From DATJPY01 sp035506135 (lineage in GTDB: Bacteria > Myxococcota_A > UBA9160 > PR03): a stretch of DNA of 42,497 nucleotides. The notes beneath the pieces were generated by a model, which was given only the letters and a program-made list of their open reading frames with translations, made no database searches and was not told the origin of the DNA. The DNA is taken from assembly GCA_035506135.1 (NCBI GenBank), contig DATJPY010000053.1, positions 1 through 42,497 on the forward strand. Reading direction: 5' to 3'. Made by a program: the position numbers and the translations under genes. Positions 1 through 8,037 of this stretch are shown in pieces. How positions within the stretch are numbered: position 1 is the stretch's first letter; the number at the start of each line of letters is the position of its first letter.

Positions 1-611
1 CAGCCGTTGCGATCCTTCTCGCGGCTACGCGGCGCGGCCCGCCGCGCCGGCGGATGCCGCTGCGAGCGGGAATCGCCGCGCTCGCGGCCGGCTTCGCGAG
101 CTATCCCGCATGGGCGGGGCTGATCACGGTCGTCGGCCTGCGCCTCGGTCTCCCATTCCGGGATCCGACGCCGCCGGGCGCCGGAAGCCCGGCGCTCTGG
201 GTCGCGGCGCTCGTGCTCGCGCCGATCTTCGAGGAGCTGCTCTACCGCGAACGTCTGCTTCCCGCGCTGCGCCGGCGCATCGGCGCCTTGCCGGCGGTCT
301 TCGCGACGAGCGCGCTCTTCGCCCTTCCCCACCTCGAGCCCTGGAACGTGCTCGGCACCTTCCTGGTCGGGCTCATGCTCGGGACGGTCTTCCTCGGGAC
401 GGAGTCCGTCGCGCTCTGCATCGCCCTGCACGCGAGCCTCAATCTCGCGTGTCTCGCCTGCGGCGTCCCGCCAGTGCGGCTCGCGCTCGCTCCGCTCGCG
501 AGTGCAGCGCTGGGCGGTCTTCTCCTCGCCGCGAGCCTGCTCTGGATGCGCGCACGCGTCCGGGCGCTCTCGCCTTGTACGCTTCGCTCCGCCGAGGTCG
601 CGCATGGCTAG
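1..611 (+). CDS. CPBP family glutamic-type intramembrane protease, 5'-partial
   Basis: Membrane-embedded protease of the CPBP (Rce1/CAAX type II, Abi) family. All three family motifs are present, counting from the ATG at 54: EELLYR at 60-65 (EExxxR with the catalytic glutamates), FALPH at 89-93 and HASLN at 126-130. They lie among hydrophobic segments. The frame stays open to the left edge and reads a hydrophobic run followed by arginines, and CPBP proteins usually have more N-terminal helices, so the true start is probably outside the window and the ATG at 54 is internal. It overlaps the next membrane-protein gene by 8 bp, and an Lgt-like gene follows, so the three are probably cotranscribed. 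The substrate cannot be read from the sequence; CPBP proteases include prenyl-protein, bacteriocin-related and C-terminal sorting enzymes. Confidence 0.85.
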   Translation, partial: AVAILLAATRRGPPRRRMPLRAGIAALAAGFASYPAWAGLITVVGLRLGLPFRDPTPPGAGSPALWVAALVLAPIFEELLYRERLLPALRRRIGALPAVFATSALFALPHLEPWNVLGTFLVGLMLGTVFLGTESVALCIALHASLNLACLACGVPPVRLALAPLASAALGGLLLAASLLWMRARVRALSPCTLRSAEVAHG

Positions 612-1575
612 AGCGGCGACCTCGCGGAACCGGCTGCTGACGGCGAGCGTCGTCGCGAGCTTCGTCATCGTGACGCGCACCCTCTTCCCGGATCCCCAGA
701 TCCGCGCCGCGAATCAGTATCTCTTCGTCATCACGCTCGGCTACGGCCACCTGATCGGAGCCGCGGTGTTCTCGCGGCGCCGTCTGGCGGGCCTCGTCCC
801 GGCCGGCGTCCCACCGCGCCTGTTCTGGGCCTTCGTGGGCGTGAGCATCGCGAACCTCTTCGCGCTCTACGCGTGGCTCTCGAACGTATCGACCCTCTTC
901 TTCTTCCCGTTGCTCGGCGTCTCGCTGTGGCACATCGTCGAGAACGATCTCGCGCTCGCCGGACCCTCGCGAAATCACCTCGCGCTCGGCGCGTTGCCGC
1001 GCTCGCTCGAGGGCCACCTCCTCTCCCTCGGGATCACGGCGCTCGTCCTCGCCGTCGGGCAGTCGATCCTGACGCCGGCCGACTACGGTCCCGTGCTCGC
1101 AGGGTCTCCCCTGATTCGACTCGGCGACGCACCGGCACGATTCGCGGCGGCCGGCTGTGGCCTCGTGATCGCGGCGACCGGGAATCGGCGCGGGATCGGG
1201 ATCGCGCTCGCGGGCGCGAGCCTGCTCCTTCCCGCCGATTCGCTGCGCGCTCTCTCGTTCGGCGACTTCTTCAGCGCCGTCACGCTCTACCACCTCGTCC
1301 AGTTCCTGCTCCTCTTCGCCGGACGGGCGCGCGAGACGGCCGACACGGCCGCGCGTCGCCGCCTCCTGCGCGATCTCGCCTCGGTCCACCTGCCGCCCGC
1401 GGCGCTTTGCATCGCGCTCCTGCTCGGGCCCGGAGCGCGTTTCGCCGCGCTCCGCTACGCGATCTTCTCGCCGGCGATCTATCTGTTCTGGTCGGTGCTC
1501 CACGTCGGCCAGACGCTCGCGACGCGCGGGGTCGAGCGGCAGCCGGCGCGCGCGGCGGAGCCAGTCGGGGTATGA
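604..1575 (+). CDS. multipass membrane protein of unknown function
   Basis: I do not recognise this 323-residue protein. It is strongly hydrophobic with about eight likely transmembrane segments. Several histidines sit in or next to them: WHIVENDLAL, TLYHLVQFLL near the middle, and FWSVLHVGQTL near the C-terminus. Intramembrane histidines can bind metal or haem, but nothing here proves that. The ATG at 604 is chosen because it starts the first hydrophobic stretch and overlaps the end of the CPBP gene by 8 bp; an upstream in-frame start at 502 would add an arginine-rich, non-membrane leader. Its stop overlaps the Lgt-like gene by 4 bp (ATGA), so it is translationally linked to both neighbours. 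An accessory role to one of those two membrane enzymes is possible but is inference. Confidence 0.75.
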   Translation: MARAATSRNRLLTASVVASFVIVTRTLFPDPQIRAANQYLFVITLGYGHLIGAAVFSRRRLAGLVPAGVPPRLFWAFVGVSIANLFALYAWLSNVSTLFFFPLLGVSLWHIVENDLALAGPSRNHLALGALPRSLEGHLLSLGITALVLAVGQSILTPADYGPVLAGSPLIRLGDAPARFAAAGCGLVIAATGNRRGIGIALAGASLLLPADSLRALSFGDFFSAVTLYHLVQFLLLFAGRARETADTAARRRLLRDLASVHLPPAALCIALLLGPGARFAALRYAIFSPAIYLFWSVLHVGQTLATRGVERQPARAAEPVGV

Positions 1576-2282
1576 CGCCCCCTGTGCTTCAGCTGGCCTT
1601 GCTCTCCGCGGCGTTCTGGGTTGCCCTGATCGCGTACGAGCGCCGCGAGCCCGAGGGCGAGCGCGGGCTGCGGTTCGGGGCGGGCCTGGCGTTCGGAGGC
1701 GCTCTCGCGCACCTCGGCTGGGCGGCGCTCTACGCCGACCGCGTGTGGGCCGCGCCGGCCGCCCTCTTCTCCCCGGCCGGGTTCTGCGTCCTCTTCGTCC
1801 CGCTCGGACCGCTCGCCGCAGCGCCGTGGCGCGCGCCGCGCGCGGAGCGCGATCGCTTCCTTGCGGCGGCCTTCGCGAGCCTCCCGCTCGCGCTCGCGAC
1901 GGCGCGCCTCGGGTGCTTGGTCGCGGGCTGCTGCGGCGGGCTGCCGACCGATCTGCCGTGGGGCCTGCGGTTGGGCGACGACACGATCTCGCGTCACCCG
2001 ACCGCGCTCTACGACATCGCGGGCCTGCTCGCGCTCCACGCGCTGGCAAGCCGGCTTCCGGCGGCCCGCGTCGCGCCGGTCGTGCTGGCTGGCTTCGGCC
2101 TGCTGCGGCTCGCCATCGACCCGCTGCGGGCGCTGCCGCCGCTCGGACCGCCGCTCGTGTCGCCGGGGCTGGTGGCCGCGGCCTGGATCGGGGTAGGTCT
2201 CGCGATCCTCTTGTATTCGGCCCCCTCGGCGAATAGGATGAATGTGGAATTCGAGAGATGGACTCGACCGAGTTCTGGCTAA
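1572..2282 (+). CDS. Lgt-like membrane protein (prolipoprotein diacylglyceryl transferase family)
   Basis: A 236-residue multipass protein related to Lgt, which moves diacylglycerol from phosphatidylglycerol to lipobox cysteines. The family resemblance is the arginine-containing RLGCLVAGCCGG segment followed by HPTALYD and then a late GLLRLAIDPLR segment, matching the spacing of Lgt's RxG...HPxQLYE...R regions. The usual periplasmic HGG motif is not visible and the protein is shorter than E. coli Lgt (291 residues), so it may be a paralogue with another acceptor. The start is fixed by the 4-bp ATGA overlap with the preceding gene. It lies with a CPBP protease, which raises the possibility of a protein-lipidation and cleavage unit (inference). 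Confidence 0.65.
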   Translation: MTPPVLQLALLSAAFWVALIAYERREPEGERGLRFGAGLAFGGALAHLGWAALYADRVWAAPAALFSPAGFCVLFVPLGPLAAAPWRAPRAERDRFLAAAFASLPLALATARLGCLVAGCCGGLPTDLPWGLRLGDDTISRHPTALYDIAGLLALHALASRLPAARVAPVVLAGFGLLRLAIDPLRALPPLGPPLVSPGLVAAAWIGVGLAILLYSAPSANRMNVEFERWTRPSSG

Positions 2283-2533
2283 GCCTTGCACTCGTTCTCT
2301 ACTCTCTCGTTGGCGTGGTTTGGACGTTCGCGCAGTGGAGGCGCGGCCGAGCCTCCGGGCTGCTGCTGACGGAGCGGATTCTTCTCCTGGCCGTCATCAC
2401 GTGGCTCTTCGGCCAGCCCCTGGCGGAGTCGTGGTTCGGCTGGCGCCGCTCCCGGCTTCGGATCATCCTCGTCGGGTTGCCGCTCCTCGCCGCGTGGATC
2501 ACGATCGGCTTCCGCCTCAGGCAAACCAGCTAG
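2258..2533 (+). CDS. small membrane protein, unknown function
   Basis: A 91-residue protein with three likely membrane helices: residues 7-25, about 37-52 and 68-86. The arginine-rich loops between and after the helices fit the positive-inside rule. I do not recognise a family. It overlaps the end of the Lgt-like gene by 25 bp in another frame and its last codons overlap the end of the convergent mfd gene by 4 bp. A TAGGAT -10-like hexamer lies at 2234-2239, 18 bp ahead of the ATG. The hydrophobic pattern makes it a credible gene, but a chance frame cannot be ruled out. Confidence 0.6.
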   Translation: MDSTEFWLSLALVLYSLVGVVWTFAQWRRGRASGLLLTERILLLAVITWLFGQPLAESWFGWRRSRLRIILVGLPLLAAWITIGFRLRQTS

Positions 2534-5500
2534 CCCAGCTGCGCAAGCAGGCGATGCGCCGCCTCGAACAGCGCGTCAGCGTCGTCCGACTGCGGAAGCG
2601 GCGCGAAGATCTTGTGGTTGGGCGCGACGCGGATGCCGAGCGTCGGGTGCGTGAGCAGGTTCACGAGCCGGGTCGGGTCGACGCGCGTCGCGTCGGCGGC
2701 CGTCAGCACCAGATCCTCGCCGGCCACGTCGACGGCGGCGATGCCGAGGCGGCGCGCCGCGATCTTGAGCCGGATCACCGCGAGCAGGTTGGCCGCCTCG
2801 TCCGGGCACGAGCCGAAGCGGTCGAGCAGCTCGTCGCGGATGCGGTCCACGTCCGCATCGTCGGGCGCCGAGGCGAGGCGCTTGTAGAGCACCAGCCGCT
2901 GGCTCACGTCGGGCACGTAGTCCTCGGGCAGCCGCGCTGGGACGGGGAGGCGGATCTCGGGATCGAGCTGCTTCTCCTTGGCCTGGCCGCGCAGCTCCTC
3001 GATCGTCTCCTCGAGCAGCTCCATGTAGGTCTCGAAGCCGACCGCCGCGATGTTGCCCGACTGCTTGCCGCCGAGCAGGTCGCCGGCGCCGCGGATCTCG
3101 AGGTCCATGCTGGCGAGCTTGAAGCCGCTGCCGAGCTCGGTGAAGGACTGGATCGCCTCGAGCCGGCGGCTCGCCTCCTCCGTGAGCGTCCGGTCGCTCC
3201 CCCGCAGCAGCAGATAGCAGTAGGCGCGGTGGTGGCTGCGTCCGATGCGCCCGCGCAGCTGGTAGAGCTGTGCGAGCCCGAAGCGGTCCGCCCGGTCGAT
3301 GATCATCGTGTTGGCGCGCGGGATGTCGAGACCGCTCTCGATGATCGAGGTCGACAGCAGCACGTCTGCGTCGCCGCGCAGGAAGCGCAGCATGCGCTCC
3401 TCGAGCTCGCGCTCGTGCATCTGGCCGTGCGCGACCACCACCCGGGCCTCCGGCACGCTGCGCGCCAGCATCTCGGCGACCTGCCCGATCGAGTGCACCC
3501 GGTTGTGCACCAGGAACACCTGCCCGCCGCGCCGCATCTCGCGCAGGATCGCCTCGCGAACCAGCGACTCCGACCAGCGCGCCACCTGGGTGCGGATGGC
3601 GAGGCGGTCGGCGGGAGGCGTGTTGATCACCGAGAGGTCGCGGAGCCCGCTGAACGCCATCTGCAGCGTGCGCGGGATCGGCGTCGCCGAGAGCGTCAGC
3701 ACGTCGACCGTCTTCTTCAGGCGCTTGATGCGCTCCTTGTGCGCCACGCCGAAGCGGTGCTCCTCGTCGACCACCAGGAGACCCAGGTCGCGGAACTCGA
3801 CGTCCTTCTGCAGGAGCCGGTGGGTGCCGATCGCGATGTCGACCGACCCGCTCGCGATCCCCTCCGCCACGCTCCGGGCCTCGGCGGGCGAGCGGAAGCG
3901 CGACAGCGACTCGATGCGCACCGGATGGCCGTCGAAGCGCTTGCGGAACGTCTCCTCGTGCTGCTGACACAGGACCGTGGTGGGCACCAGCACGGCGACC
4001 TGCTTGCCATCGCTCACGACCTTGAAGGCGGCGCGCACCGCGACCTCGGTCTTGCCGAAGCCGACGTCGCCGCACACGAGTCGGTCCATCGGCTTCGAGC
4101 GCTGCAGGTCGCCGAGCACGTCCTCGATCGCAGCGAGCTGGTCCTGGGTCTCCTCGTAGGCGAAGGCGGCCTCGAACTCCTCGAGCGCGCGGTCGCGCGG
4201 AGAGAACGAGAAGCCGGTGGCGAGCTCGCGCGCGGCGTGCAGGTTCAAGAGCTCGCGCGCCATGTCGCGCAGCGCGTGCTTCACCTGGCGGCGGGTCTTC
4301 TCCCAGGTCGCGCCCCCGAGCTTGTCGAGGCGCGGGGTGTGGCCGTCCGCGCCGACGTAGCGCTGCACCAGGTTCAGGCGGTAGACGGGCACGAAGAGGC
4401 GGTCGCCGCCGTCGTACTCGATGCGCAGGAACTCGCTGGTCGTCGACTGGACCGCGAGCTGGACGAGCCCCCGATAGACGCCGATGCCGTGCTCGGCGTG
4501 GACGAGCGGGTCGCCAGGCTGGAGCTGGGCGAGCGCCTCGATCGACGCGGTCTCGCGGACGCCGGCGCGCGAGCGGCGCCGCTCGCGCGGGCCGAAGATC
4601 TCCTCGTCGGTTACCAGCGCGAATCGCTCGAGCGGCAGCGCGATCCCCGCCGAGAGCGCCGCCACGCGCACCTCGGTCCGGCCGGGGCGGCCCCAGCGCG
4701 CGGCCGGCCGCGGGTCGCTCGCGATCCGCGGCTCGAGGCCGTACTCCGCGAGCAGAGCGCGCAGGCGCTCGGCGCCGGAGAGCGAGGCCGATGTCAGCAC
4801 CACGCGCCAGCGCTCCGCGAGCCAGCGCTCGAGGCGCGCGACGAGTGGCAGGAGCGCGGCGTCCCCGGTGCGCGCGCGGGTCAGCTCGCGCGCCAGCTCC
4901 TCGTGGTCCCGGGTGGAGAGCGCGATGCGCTCCGGCCCTCCGTCGTCGGCGACGTCGAGCCGCTCGAGCGACACGGGTCTGCGTCGGGAGAGCTCGGCTT
5001 CGATCTCGCCGGGCGCGAGCAGCAGCGCCTCGGGAGGCGCGACGACGCGCCCGGCGCTGCGGGCCGCCTCCGCCCCGGCGGCGGCCTCGTCGGCGAAGCG
5101 CGCGACCCGCTCGCGGCCGGCCTCGGGCTCGTCGATCAGCACCAGCGCGCCGTCGGGCAGGAAGTCGAAGAACGTCTCGACCGGCGGCTGGACCCACGGC
5201 GCCAGCGCCTCGGCGCCCGGCGGCAGGTGCCCGCGCAGGAGCGCGTCGAGCGTCTCGTCGACGAGCCGCGGATCCGCGCCCTGCTCCTCGGCACGCCGGC
5301 GGATCGCGTCGCCCTGATCGATCAGGAGCGCCCGGTCGGGCAGCAGCTCGCGCGGCGGCGGCGCGACGACGCGCCCGAGGCGCTCCTGCGAGCGCTGGCT
5401 CGCGGGGTCGAACTCGCGGATCGACTCGACGTCGTCGCCGAGGAGCTCGATGCGCACGGGCCGCGCGCGCTGCGGCGGGAACAGATCGACGATGCCGCCG

Positions 5501-6027
5501 CGCACCGCGAGCTCGCCGCGCTCCTCGACGAGCGGCATGCGGGCGTAGCCGGCGCCCACCAGGCGCGCGACCAGCTCGTCGCGGTCGACGGGCTTCCCCA
5601 CCTCGATCTCGACCGCGTGCGCGCGCACGGCGTCCCGGCTCGGAACGCGCAGCGCGAGCGCCGTCCACGGCGCGACGACGACGAGCCCCTCGCGCTCCGC
5701 CAGCAGGCGGTACAGCACGTCCATGCGCTGCGCGGTCAGGAACGGCTGGGGCGAGAAGCGGTCGTAGGGGAGCGTGTCGGGGCGCGGGAAGGGCCGAACC
5801 CGACCGCCCTGCTCGGCCGGCGGCTCGCCGAGCAGCACGCGCAGGTCTTCGGCGGCGGCGTCGGCCGACCGCGCGTCCGCCGCCAGGTAGAGCGCGCAGC
5901 GCTCCGGCTCGGCGAGGACGAGTCGCGCCGCGACGAGCGCTCGGCCGGCTCCCCGGAGACCGGTGAGACGCAGCGCTCCGCGGCGCGCGATCGCGCGCTC
6001 GACGATCTCATCCAGGCTCTTCGCCAA
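2530..6027 (-). CDS. mfd: Mfd transcription-repair coupling factor
   Basis: Mfd is a DNA translocase that removes RNA polymerase stalled at lesions and recruits UvrA. The 1165-residue product matches the usual length (1148 in E. coli). It has an N-terminal UvrB-like region to about residue 350. An RNAP-interaction domain follows at about 500-600 (VHAEHGIGVYRGL, then FVPVYRLNLVQRY). Superfamily 2 motor motifs are Walker A GDVGFGKTE near 650, DEEHRFGV near 753, LSATPIPRTLQMA, and STSIIESGLDIP with QLRGRIGRS. A TRCF C-terminal domain ends the protein. The start is taken as TTG at 6027 behind GGAGCGGAGA, where homology begins; the frame stays open upstream with no ATG near, so the start is uncertain. 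It lies 107 bp after a glycosyltransferase gene, with a short C-rich hairpin (6091-6105) between them. Confidence 0.97.
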   Translation of the reverse strand: MAKSLDEIVERAIARRGALRLTGLRGAGRALVAARLVLAEPERCALYLAADARSADAAAEDLRVLLGEPPAEQGGRVRPFPRPDTLPYDRFSPQPFLTAQRMDVLYRLLAEREGLVVVAPWTALALRVPSRDAVRAHAVEIEVGKPVDRDELVARLVGAGYARMPLVEERGELAVRGGIVDLFPPQRARPVRIELLGDDVESIREFDPASQRSQERLGRVVAPPPRELLPDRALLIDQGDAIRRRAEEQGADPRLVDETLDALLRGHLPPGAEALAPWVQPPVETFFDFLPDGALVLIDEPEAGRERVARFADEAAAGAEAARSAGRVVAPPEALLLAPGEIEAELSRRRPVSLERLDVADDGGPERIALSTRDHEELARELTRARTGDAALLPLVARLERWLAERWRVVLTSASLSGAERLRALLAEYGLEPRIASDPRPAARWGRPGRTEVRVAALSAGIALPLERFALVTDEEIFGPRERRRSRAGVRETASIEALAQLQPGDPLVHAEHGIGVYRGLVQLAVQSTTSEFLRIEYDGGDRLFVPVYRLNLVQRYVGADGHTPRLDKLGGATWEKTRRQVKHALRDMARELLNLHAARELATGFSFSPRDRALEEFEAAFAYEETQDQLAAIEDVLGDLQRSKPMDRLVCGDVGFGKTEVAVRAAFKVVSDGKQVAVLVPTTVLCQQHEETFRKRFDGHPVRIESLSRFRSPAEARSVAEGIASGSVDIAIGTHRLLQKDVEFRDLGLLVVDEEHRFGVAHKERIKRLKKTVDVLTLSATPIPRTLQMAFSGLRDLSVINTPPADRLAIRTQVARWSESLVREAILREMRRGGQVFLVHNRVHSIGQVAEMLARSVPEARVVVAHGQMHERELEERMLRFLRGDADVLLSTSIIESGLDIPRANTMIIDRADRFGLAQLYQLRGRIGRSHHRAYCYLLLRGSDRTLTEEASRRLEAIQSFTELGSGFKLASMDLEIRGAGDLLGGKQSGNIAAVGFETYMELLEETIEELRGQAKEKQLDPEIRLPVPARLPEDYVPDVSQRLVLYKRLASAPDDADVDRIRDELLDRFGSCPDEAANLLAVIRLKIAARRLGIAAVDVAGEDLVLTAADATRVDPTRLVNLLTHPTLGIRVAPNHKIFAPLPQSDDADALFEAAHRLLAQLG

Positions 6028-6134
6028 AGGTCTCCGCTCCCCAACCTCGCGACCGAAACACGGACGCGCACGAAATACGGCGCGCCCCGGCCCCACCCGG
6101 TGGGGGTGGGGTCGAGGCGAACGCCGGGCGCAGT

Positions 6135-7259
6135 CTAGCGGACGAGCGGGCGGACGAAGTCGAGCGTGCGGTGGGCGAGGTGGGTCGGGTCGTGCTCGCG
6201 CGCAAGGGTGCGGCGCGCCCCGGCGCCGAGCTCCGCCGCGAGCGACGGATCGGCGGCGAGCGCGCGGATCGCACCGGCCCAGGCGTCGGCCGGAGCGTCG
6301 TCGTCGAGCAGCCACGCCGAGCGCCGGTGCTCCAGCGTGTCGGCCACCGCGGCGCGTGCGGCGATCGCTCGCGCCGCCTCCATGTAGTTGAGGAGCTTCA
6401 CCGGGAAGCCGCCCGGGACGCGCCGCGGCAGGAGCGCGAGCGCGGCGCCGAAGAGGAGCCGCCGCGCCTCCGCGGCGTCCTCGACCCGGAGGGTGCGGAG
6501 CGGCGGCGGCGCGACCCCGGTACCGTGCGTCGCGACGACGACCGGAAGCTCGACGCGACGCGCGGCGGCCGCGAGCGCGCCGAGGTCCTGGTAGCGGTCG
6601 AGATTGCCGGCGTAGAGGGCGAAGCGCGCGGGCTCGAGGCCGCGGCGGAGGCACGCCGCGGCGATCGCGTCGGGCGCGGGGGGATCGCCGGCTGCGAGGG
6701 CGGGCGGGATCCTGGCCAGAGGACCGCGGGCCGCGCCGCCGAGCGCCCGCTCGGCGGCGCGCGAGAGCACGAGGAGCGCGTCGGCGCGGCGCGCGAGTGT
6801 GCGGTCGAGGCGCGCGCCGATCGGCCGCAGCGCCGTCGCGAAGGCGGCCGGCGCGTAGGTCTCGAGCTCGCACTCCGCGAGCGTGTGGACCACGTACACC
6901 ACCGGGCGTCGAAGCCGCGGCCGGACGGCGAGCGCGACCGCCGCCGCTTCGGCGTTGTGCGCGAGGACTGCGTCGAAGCGCCGACGGCGGTGCGCGGTGA
7001 GCAGCGTGAGGGCGAGCGCGGCGTCCGCCCCCGGCTTGGCGAGCCGGGGGCCGGAGCGCAGGCTGCGCGGCGAGAGCGCGCGCGGCGCGCGGACGACATC
7101 GATCCCCTCGAGGTCGCTACCCGCGGCGGCGCCGCGTCCGTAGCAGACGATCGCGACCTCGGCGCCGGCGTCGCGGAGCGCGCGCGCCTGCGCGGCGAGA
7201 TAGGCCTGCGAGCCCTGCGGCGACGGGAACGCGAAGGCGCCGAGCAGCGCGAGGCGCAC
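6135..7259 (-). CDS. GT4-type glycosyltransferase (GT-B fold)
   Basis: A 374-residue glycosyltransferase of the GT-B, family 4 type. The N-terminal Rossmann half opens with LALLGAFAFPSPQGSQAYLA and carries a VVHT strand near residue 125. The C-terminal half has a YAGNLDRYQDL strand, GGFPVKLLNYMEAARAI (the nucleotide-sugar region, where E in NYMEAARA corresponds to the second E of the EX7E motif) and a DADGWA-like stretch with ARRTLAREHD near the end. It probably transfers an activated sugar to a cell-surface acceptor in the cytoplasm. It starts 13 bp after the family 2 glycosyltransferase, and that gene overlaps the phosphodiesterase gene, so the three form one unit. Donor and acceptor cannot be told. 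Confidence 0.85.
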   Translation of the reverse strand: MRLALLGAFAFPSPQGSQAYLAAQARALRDAGAEVAIVCYGRGAAAGSDLEGIDVVRAPRALSPRSLRSGPRLAKPGADAALALTLLTAHRRRRFDAVLAHNAEAAAVALAVRPRLRRPVVYVVHTLAECELETYAPAAFATALRPIGARLDRTLARRADALLVLSRAAERALGGAARGPLARIPPALAAGDPPAPDAIAAACLRRGLEPARFALYAGNLDRYQDLGALAAAARRVELPVVVATHGTGVAPPPLRTLRVEDAAEARRLLFGAALALLPRRVPGGFPVKLLNYMEAARAIAARAAVADTLEHRRSAWLLDDDAPADAWAGAIRALAADPSLAAELGAGARRTLAREHDPTHLAHRTLDFVRPLVR

Positions 7260-7272
7260 GCCGCGTCTTCGG

Positions 7273-8037
7273 CTACGCGTCCGCTCCGGGCGCGAGCGGC
7301 TCGCGCACCGGGCGCCGCAGACGGGTCGACGGGCGCCGCAGCTCCCGATAGAGCACGAGCAGCTCGACGAGCGCGCGGGCGATCACGCGGAGCGTCGCGC
7401 CCTTCGAGCGCCCCGCCACGCGCGGCCTGTGCGTGACGGGCACCTCGCGGATCCGGAAGCCGGCCTGCCGCGCGCGCAGGAGCAGCTCCGTGTTGACGAA
7501 CGCGCCGATCGAGGCGAGCGGCAGCGCCTCGAGCACCGGTCGGCGGAACACCTTGAACGCGCAGTCGATGTCGCGCACCGCGAGGCCGAACAGCGCGCGC
7601 ACCACCAGGCGATGGCCGAACGCGAGCGCACGGCGGCGCCAGGGGTCGCGGCGCGGCGCGCGATAACCGACGACGAGGTCGCAGGCGCCGGTGTGCGCGA
7701 GCAGCGCGGCCAGCTCGGCCAGGTCGAACTGCAGGTCGGCGTCGCTGAAGAACACGAGCTCGCCGCGCGCGGCGCGGAGGCCGGAGCGCAGCGCGGCTCC
7801 GTAGCCGCGGTTCGCGGGGTGACGCAGCAGGCGCACGCGCGGGTCGGAGCGGCACAGCGCCTCGACGATCGCGGCCGATCGATCGCGGCTCCCGTCGTCG
7901 ACGACGACGATCTCGAAGGTCGCCGCCAGGCGCGGCGCCAGCGCCAGCGCCGCCTCGAGGAGCGGCCCGACGTTCTCCTCCTCGTCGAAGACCGGGAAGA
8001 CGAGCGACAGCCGCGGCGTGTCGGCCGGGTCGCTCAT
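7273..8037 (-). CDS. GT2 family glycosyltransferase (polyprenyl-phosphate mannosyltransferase-like)
   Basis: A 254-residue GT-A fold enzyme like DPM1, which moves a sugar from a nucleotide to polyprenyl phosphate. Visible motifs are SLVFPVFDEEENV near residue 15, VVDDGSRDRS near 45, the NRGYGAALRSGL stretch, SDADLQFD (the DxD-type metal and sugar-nucleotide site) near 100 and the conserved KVFRR. It lacks the C-terminal membrane helices of GtrB-type homologues, so it is likely peripheral. The ATG is fixed by a 4-bp ATGA overlap with the upstream phosphodiesterase gene. The product could feed the following family 4 transferase or a surface glycan pathway; this is inference. Confidence 0.88.
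   Translation of the reverse strand: MSDPADTPRLSLVFPVFDEEENVGPLLEAALALAPRLAATFEIVVVDDGSRDRSAAIVEALCRSDPRVRLLRHPANRGYGAALRSGLRAARGELVFFSDADLQFDLAELAALLAHTGACDLVVGYRAPRRDPWRRRALAFGHRLVVRALFGLAVRDIDCAFKVFRRPVLEALPLASIGAFVNTELLLRARQAGFRIREVPVTHRPRVAGRSKGATLRVIARALVELLVLYRELRRPSTRLRRPVREPLAPGADA

Noticed and set aside
6091..6105. CCCCACC-C-GGTGGGG as a terminator between the GT4 gene and mfd
   Set aside because: The loop would be a single base, so the stem must open, and no T-tract follows on the minus strand.
2242..6138. A 1298-codon open frame on the + strand
   Set aside because: It is antisense to mfd, has an arginine- and glutamate-heavy composition typical of a shadow frame in GC-rich DNA, and shows no motif; mfd is certain on the other strand.
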